The notes beneath the pieces are model-generated. The model worked only from the letters and a program-made list of their open reading frames with translations. It was not told the DNA's origin and made no database searches. The translations under genes and the position numbers were made by a program. A stretch of DNA of 64,000 nt, from positions 372,001-436,000 of the forward strand of contig NZ_CP071868.1 of assembly GCF_017569225.1 (NCBI RefSeq), written 5' to 3'. The DNA comes from Pengzhenrongella sicca. Lineage in GTDB: Bacteria; Actinomycetota; Actinomycetes; Actinomycetales; Cellulomonadaceae. Positions 57,373-64,000 of this stretch are shown one piece after another (the first letter of the stretch is position 1; every line of letters starts with the position of its first letter).

Positions 57373-57413
57373 GCCCGCGCCCCGTGGGGCCCTCGGGCCC
57401 CCGGCGCGCGGGC
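57373..57413. terminator. Hairpin between rlmB and the DUF4032 gene
   Basis: An outer 8-bp stem GCCCGCGC/GCGCGGGC (57373-57380 with 57406-57413) encloses an inner 7-bp stem (57386-57392 with 57395-57401). It lies between convergent genes. Confidence 0.65.
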
Positions 57414-57461
57414 GCTCGCGGTTGCTGGTCGTTCGCTCCTGCTGGGCTTCCTACGGGTCTC

Positions 57462-58697
57462 CTACTGGTCGTCGAGCCCGCTCGCGCCGAGCACGGCGTC
57501 CTCGTCGGGGCGGTGCCGCAGCACGTCGTCGACGTAGCTCGCGATGGCCTCGGCCAGCGGGACGTCGCGCTCGCGCTCCTTCGAGATGAACCAGCGGTGG
57601 TCGAGCAGCTCGTGGAACACCTGCGCCGGCTGGAGCTTGCGGCGCAGCTCGCGCGGGACCGCGCGGACGGCGGGTTCGAACACCTGGGTCAGCCAGTCGT
57701 GCGCGACGAACGACTCCTCGTCGTTCTGGCGGTCCGTCGCGGCGGCGTGCGCGTCGAGGTCGTTGAGCAGCCGGCGGGCCTGGTTCTCCTGGACGTCCAG
57801 GCCGGTCAGCCGCATCAGCCGGCGCGAGTGGTGCCCGGCGTCGACGACCTTCGGCTGGATCCGGACGGTCGTGCCGTCGATGTCGGTCGTGATGTCGAGC
57901 TCGCCGACGTCGAAGCCCAGGTCGTTCAGGCGGTCGATGCGCGCGGCGACCCGCCAGCGCTCGCCGGCGCCGAACGACTCCTCGTCGGTCAGCGCGGTCC
58001 ACAGCTCCTCGTACCGCTCGACCAGCATCGCGCCGATCGCGACCGTGTCCTCGTCGTCGTCGAGCATCTCGCCGGCCACGAGGTCCATCAGCTCGCCGAT
58101 GATGTTGACGCGCGCGATCTCGAGGTCGTAGGAGCGCTGCCCGTCGGTCAGGCGGTTGTGCAGGTCGCCGGTCTCGGCGTCGACGAGGTAGGCGGCGAAG
58201 GCGGACGCGTCGCGGCGGAACAGCGTGTTGGACAGCGAGACGTCGCCCCAGTAGAAGCCCGCCAGGTGCAGGCGGACGAGAAGCACAGCGAGGGCGTCGA
58301 TCAGCCGGGTCGCGGTGTCGGGGCGCAGCGCTTGGCTGAACAGCGCGCGGTACGGCAGCGAGAACTGCAGGTGGTGGGTGATCAGCACGGCCTCGAGCGG
58401 CTCGCCGTCCGGGTCGTGGCGGCCGGTGATGACGCCGACGGGCTCCACGCTCGGCACGTCCAGCCGGCTGAGCTGGCGCAGCAGCTCGTACTCGCGGTAG
58501 GCGACGGACTCGCCGATCTCCTTGACCGCGATGACCTTGCCCGAGAGCTTGACGAAGCGCACGACGTGGCGCGAGATGCCGCGAGGCAGGGCCGCGAGCA
58601 CCTCGGTCGGCCAGTTCTCCAGCGGCACGTCCCAGGGCAGGTCGAGCAGCGCCGGATCGGGCGCGGCCACGGTGATCTGCAGGTTCTGCTGGGCCAA
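57462..58697 (-). CDS. DUF4032 / kinase-like (LPS-kinase type) protein
   Basis: A 411-residue actinobacterial protein of unknown role. The N-terminal half looks kinase-like: FVKLSGKVIAVKEIGESVAYREYELLRQL carries a candidate ATP lysine, and HLAGFYWGDVSLSNTL then VDAETG resemble the catalytic loop and metal site of aminoglycoside-phosphotransferase-type kinases. The C-terminal half is DUF4032. The only good start is TTG at 58697, with AGAGGA 6 nt upstream and LAQQNLQITVAAPD as N-terminus. It is downstream of the sugar-ABC ATPase with a terminator between. Confidence 0.8.
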   Translation of the reverse strand: MAQQNLQITVAAPDPALLDLPWDVPLENWPTEVLAALPRGISRHVVRFVKLSGKVIAVKEIGESVAYREYELLRQLSRLDVPSVEPVGVITGRHDPDGEPLEAVLITHHLQFSLPYRALFSQALRPDTATRLIDALAVLLVRLHLAGFYWGDVSLSNTLFRRDASAFAAYLVDAETGDLHNRLTDGQRSYDLEIARVNIIGELMDLVAGEMLDDDEDTVAIGAMLVERYEELWTALTDEESFGAGERWRVAARIDRLNDLGFDVGELDITTDIDGTTVRIQPKVVDAGHHSRRLMRLTGLDVQENQARRLLNDLDAHAAATDRQNDEESFVAHDWLTQVFEPAVRAVPRELRRKLQPAQVFHELLDHRWFISKERERDVPLAEAIASYVDDVLRHRPDEDAVLGASGLDDQ

Positions 58698-58742
58698 GGA
58701 GTCCTCTTTCAAAGCGGCGGCGGCGCCGCGCCAGACGGCGAA

Positions 58743-58775
58743 AGGGCGGCCCGACGTCGAACGTCGGGCCGCCCT
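58743..58775 (-). terminator. Terminator of the sugar-ABC ATPase gene
   Basis: A 15-bp perfect stem (58743-58757 with 58761-58775), followed on the minus strand by TTTCG. Confidence 0.88.
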
Positions 58776-58788
58776 CCCAGGGGTGCTA

Positions 58789-59922
<1,134 letters not shown>

Positions 59923-60147
59923 GTCAGAAAATCCCCTCACCGGCAGGTACGTGCCGGACGATCCGTAGTGAGTGGTGCCAGTTGTCATAGCTGACGGGTG
60001 TGCCCGGGGGCACGTGTCGGCGGTGACACGAACCACGGACCGGTACAGGTTGCTGCACCGTTGGATGCCCGGGGTTGTAGCGACATTATGGCACACGGCG
60101 CCGGCGCCCCGATGAACGGCAGGCGACGGGTCCGGCGGACCGGTCCC

Positions 60148-60960
60148 TCAGGGCGCGAGGGCGTCCGCCCAGCGCGCGAGCTGCTCGCAGAAGGCCTGCG
60201 GGTCGGCCGACCGCAGCCGGGCGAGGGTCTCACCCGGGCCGATCTTGATCGTGACGTCCGCGTCGGTCAGCGCCGCGAACGCGCGCTCGTCCGTCGTGTC
60301 GTCCCCGGCGTACAGCACGACGACGGACCCGAGCTCGGCGCGCAGCGCCTGCAGCGCCATGCCCTTGGTCGCGCGCAGCACGGCCACCTCGACGACGTCC
60401 TTGCCGTGCAGCGCGTCCACGCCGAGGGAGCCCGCGAGGGCGAGGGCCTGCGCGGTCGCGAGGTCGGCGTCGGCGGCCGCGGCCATCCGGGTGTGCAGGA
60501 CGGCGGCGGCGGGTTTGTGCTGGACCCACACGCCGTCGCGCCCCCGGGCCACGGTCGTCAGGCCCGCGCCGATCCGGGTCAGGAGGTCCGCCTGCTCGGG
60601 CTCGAGGCGGATCGGCTCGCGCTCGAGGCCGAACTCGCCGACGCGGCCGCGCTCGCCGCCGTGGCTGCCCACCAGCAGCGTGCCCTCGGGGGCCTGTGCC
60701 TGCCGGTGCAGGTCGGCGACCGACCGGCCGGAGACGAGGGCCAGGCGGACGTCGCTGCGGGTGGCGAGGCGCGCCAGCGCGGCCGTCGCGGGCGCCAGCA
60801 TGCGGGACTGGTCCGGGTCGTCCACGAGGGGGGCGAGGGTCCCGTCGAAGTCGAGCGCGACGAGCAGCGGCCGGCGCGTGGTGTCGCGGGCGAGGTCGGC
60901 GAGGGCCACCTCGAGCTCGTCGGCGGCCTGCTGCGAGGCCCCGGTCTCGTTCGTGCTCAT
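60148..60960 (-). CDS. otsB: Trehalose-6-phosphate phosphatase
   Basis: Releases trehalose from trehalose 6-phosphate, the second step of the OtsA-OtsB pathway. It is a 270-residue HAD phosphatase: nucleophile motif LLVALDFDGTLAPL with Asp37 and Asp39, motif II LALVSGR, and motif IV YAGDDTTDERAF. ATG 60960 follows GAGAGGG. It is 20 bp downstream of otsA in the same operon. The product protects against osmotic and drying stress. Confidence 0.95.
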   Translation of the reverse strand: MSTNETGASQQAADELEVALADLARDTTRRPLLVALDFDGTLAPLVDDPDQSRMLAPATAALARLATRSDVRLALVSGRSVADLHRQAQAPEGTLLVGSHGGERGRVGEFGLEREPIRLEPEQADLLTRIGAGLTTVARGRDGVWVQHKPAAAVLHTRMAAAADADLATAQALALAGSLGVDALHGKDVVEVAVLRATKGMALQALRAELGSVVVLYAGDDTTDERAFAALTDADVTIKIGPGETLARLRSADPQAFCEQLARWADALAP

Positions 60961-60980
60961 GCGGTCGCCCTCTCTCGTTC

Positions 60981-62456
<1,476 letters not shown>

Positions 62457-62548
62457 ACATCACTCCTTGACGTTTCTTTGAGGATATCGCGAATGTGTTG
62501 GGAGGGGGCGGGCCGGGGCGGCGGCACGGCTCGCGGGGGCCGGGCGGC

Positions 62549-62554
62549 TAGCGT
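62549..62554 (+). promoter_or_regulatory. -10-like hexamer 6 nt before the kinase gene
   Basis: TAGCGT, 6 nt, then ATG at 62561; leaderless geometry. Confidence 0.5.
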
Positions 62555-62560
62555 GCTGGC

Positions 62561-64000
62561 ATGGAGCGCATCGGCCTGACGCCGGGATCAGAGGTCGGCG
62601 GCTACCGCATCATCGCGCCCCTCGGCGAGGGCGGGATGGGCGCGGTCTACCGCGCGGTCGACGGCGGCGGGACCGAGGTCGCGATCAAGCTGCTGCACCC
62701 GCACATCGGGGCGGACCCCGTGGCCCGCGACCGGCTGCGGCGGGAGGTCGCGGCGCTGCAGCGGCTGCGGCACCCGGCCGTCGCGGCGGTGCTCGACGCC
62801 GAGGCGGACTCGACCGAGGCGTTCGTCGTGACGGAGCTGATCGACGGCCTCAACCTGGACGAGCACGTGCGCGCGCACGGGCCGCTGAGCGGGCCCGAGC
62901 TCGCCCGGCTCGCGGCCGGCCTGCGCGAGGCGCTCGAGGCGGTGCACCGCGCCGGCGTCGTGCACCGCGACCTCAAGCCGAGCAACGTCCTCGTGACCGA
63001 CGACGGGCCGGTGCTGATCGACTTCGGCATCGCGCAGGCCGTCGGCGACCCCCGGCTCACCTCGACGAACCTCATCGTGGGCACGCCGGGGTACCTCGCG
63101 CCCGAGCTGCTCGCCGACAACGAGCCGAGCGCCGTGAGCGACTGGTGGGGCTGGGCGGCGGTGCTCGCGTTCGCGGCGACCGGCCGCGAGCCGTTCGGCA
63201 CCCGGCCGCTGGACGCGGTCTTCGCGCGCACCCGCGCGGGCGACGTCGACGTCGTCGGCCTCGGCCCGCTCACGGGCGGTGCGCTGCGGGCGGCGCTCGA
63301 CCCCGACCCGACCCTGCGTGCCCTGCCCGACGACGTCCAGGCCGACCTCGACGAGGCCGCCGTCGATGGCGACCCGGTCGCCCCCGCCCCGCGGACGATG
63401 ACGATCCTCCCGACGGCGCCTGCCACCGCCTACCTGCCCGCCTCCCTCCCCCCGACGCCAGACCCGACCGCCTACCTCTCCCCGTCCCCCGACCCCAGCC
63501 AGTCCCCGCCCACCGCGGTGCTGCCAGCCTTTGACGGTTCCGCGAACCCCGCGGGCCTGCCGCAGGACCAGTCCGGCGCGGAACCGGAGTACGAGCCGGC
63601 GACGCCCGGTGCGCGGGTGGGATCGCTGCTGGCCCTCGGGATCGTCGCGGCCGCCGGGGCGGCGCTGTACCCGGGGGTCGCCGCCGTCGGCGCGCTCGTC
63701 GCCGTCGTGCTGTTCCGGACCGTCGGCTCGGCCGCGCAGGCGCTGCAGGCGCGCCGGGTCCGCCGCGGCGGGGTCGGGCGCGCCGACACGGCCCGCGCCG
63801 TCGCCGCCAGCCCGTGGCACCTGCTGCGCGCGCTCGTCGGTCTCGTCCCGTCCCTGCTCGTCGGCGCGAGCCTCGCCGTGCTCGTGGGCGGCGTGCTGTG
63901 GTGGGCGCTCGACACCGAGCGCCTCGTCATCAGCCCGCGCGGCGTGGGGGGCGGCACCGCGGCCGGCGGAGGCAACGAGCCGTGGGTCTACTCCGCAGTG
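62561..64000 (+). CDS. Ser/Thr protein kinase (PknB-like), partial, 3' end outside window
   Basis: 480 codons are visible. The Hanks-type kinase domain (about 14-265) has the glycine loop LGEGGMGAVYRA, the ATP lysine Lys43 in VAIKLLH, the catalytic HRDLKPSN with Asp137, DFG at Asp154 and the activation-segment end GTPGYLAPE. A Pro/Thr/Ser-rich linker (about 285-345) follows. Two or more hydrophobic helices come next (about 352-385 and 427-455), unlike the single helix of PknB with PASTA domains. The gene runs off the window. It is divergent from otsA. Confidence 0.92.
   Translation, partial: MERIGLTPGSEVGGYRIIAPLGEGGMGAVYRAVDGGGTEVAIKLLHPHIGADPVARDRLRREVAALQRLRHPAVAAVLDAEADSTEAFVVTELIDGLNLDEHVRAHGPLSGPELARLAAGLREALEAVHRAGVVHRDLKPSNVLVTDDGPVLIDFGIAQAVGDPRLTSTNLIVGTPGYLAPELLADNEPSAVSDWWGWAAVLAFAATGREPFGTRPLDAVFARTRAGDVDVVGLGPLTGGALRAALDPDPTLRALPDDVQADLDEAAVDGDPVAPAPRTMTILPTAPATAYLPASLPPTPDPTAYLSPSPDPSQSPPTAVLPAFDGSANPAGLPQDQSGAEPEYEPATPGARVGSLLALGIVAAAGAALYPGVAAVGALVAVVLFRTVGSAAQALQARRVRRGGVGRADTARAVAASPWHLLRALVGLVPSLLVGASLAVLVGGVLWWALDTERLVISPRGVGGGTAAGGGNEPWVYSAV

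Noticed and set aside
60087-60092. CATAAT as -10 of the sugar-ABC ATPase gene on the minus strand
   Set aside because: No -35 at a suitable distance, and the leader would be about 160 nt; not strong enough to list.

Overview
The window is chromosomal DNA of a very GC-rich actinobacterium, most like the Micrococcales and in particular Cellulomonadaceae. The signs are lsr2, carD, mshA (mycothiol), senX3-regX3, a ROK-controlled xylose isomerase pathway, many GTG starts, and the gene orders ppa-dacB-(HExxH protein)-tilS-hpt-ftsH-fol and carD-ispD-ispF...cysS-rlmB. The genus is an inference from gene content; no rRNA or other marker is present. No tRNA, rRNA or CRISPR array was seen.

Layout. (1) 1-3.1 kb: the 5' part of a leftward O-acetylhomoserine sulfhydrylase gene and a divergent secreted NlpC/P60 wall hydrolase with MtrA-box-like repeats upstream. 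(2) 3.1-23.4 kb: a housekeeping block with ppa, dacB, a zincin, tilS, hpt, ftsH, the folate genes folE-folP-folB/folK (fused), DUF3180 and two PH-domain membrane proteins, a DUF2520 reductase-like protein, panC-panD, nadB-nadC, lysS and lsr2. (3) 23.4-32.0 kb: a complete xylose module, xylA-xylB facing left and the ROK repressor xylR plus the ChvE/XylFGH-type ABC transporter facing right. Two promoters carry the same operator-like element. (4) 32.06-33.30 kb: an intact IS30-family insertion sequence. (5) 33.4-36.6 kb: a lactonase-like beta-propeller and a YtrA-type GntR/ABC exporter operon whose regulator has no canonical start codon. (6) 36.8-48.6 kb: mshA, gpmA, phoU, senX3-regX3, pstSCAB with PHO-box-like repeats, a lipoprotein, carD, ispD and ispF. 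(7) 48.8-54.6 kb: an accessory block (small Thr/Pro protein, quinone oxidoreductase, sugar-lactone oxidase, TetR regulator, MFS transporter, PLP deaminase/aldolase) lying between ispF and cysS. (8) 54.7-64 kb: cysS, rlmB, a DUF4032 kinase-like protein, a sugar-ABC ATPase, otsB-otsA, and the start of a Ser/Thr kinase.

How the genes work together. Xylose is imported by XylFGH, isomerised by XylA and phosphorylated by XylB, probably all under XylR. Phosphate is sensed and taken up by SenX3-RegX3-PhoU-PstSCAB. FolE/P/BK, PanC/D, NadB/C and IspD/F supply cofactor and isoprenoid intermediates. OtsA/OtsB make trehalose.

Sequence-level themes beyond the gene list: a TAnnnT hexamer exactly 6 nt before the start codon at eleven genes (a leaderless-mRNA signature); unrelated 15-bp tandem repeats at six or more loci, mostly adding pentapeptides to protein ends; strong hairpins right after the first gene of three operons; and a shared CTATAAGTTC-N7-CAACAAATC element at the two xylose promoters.
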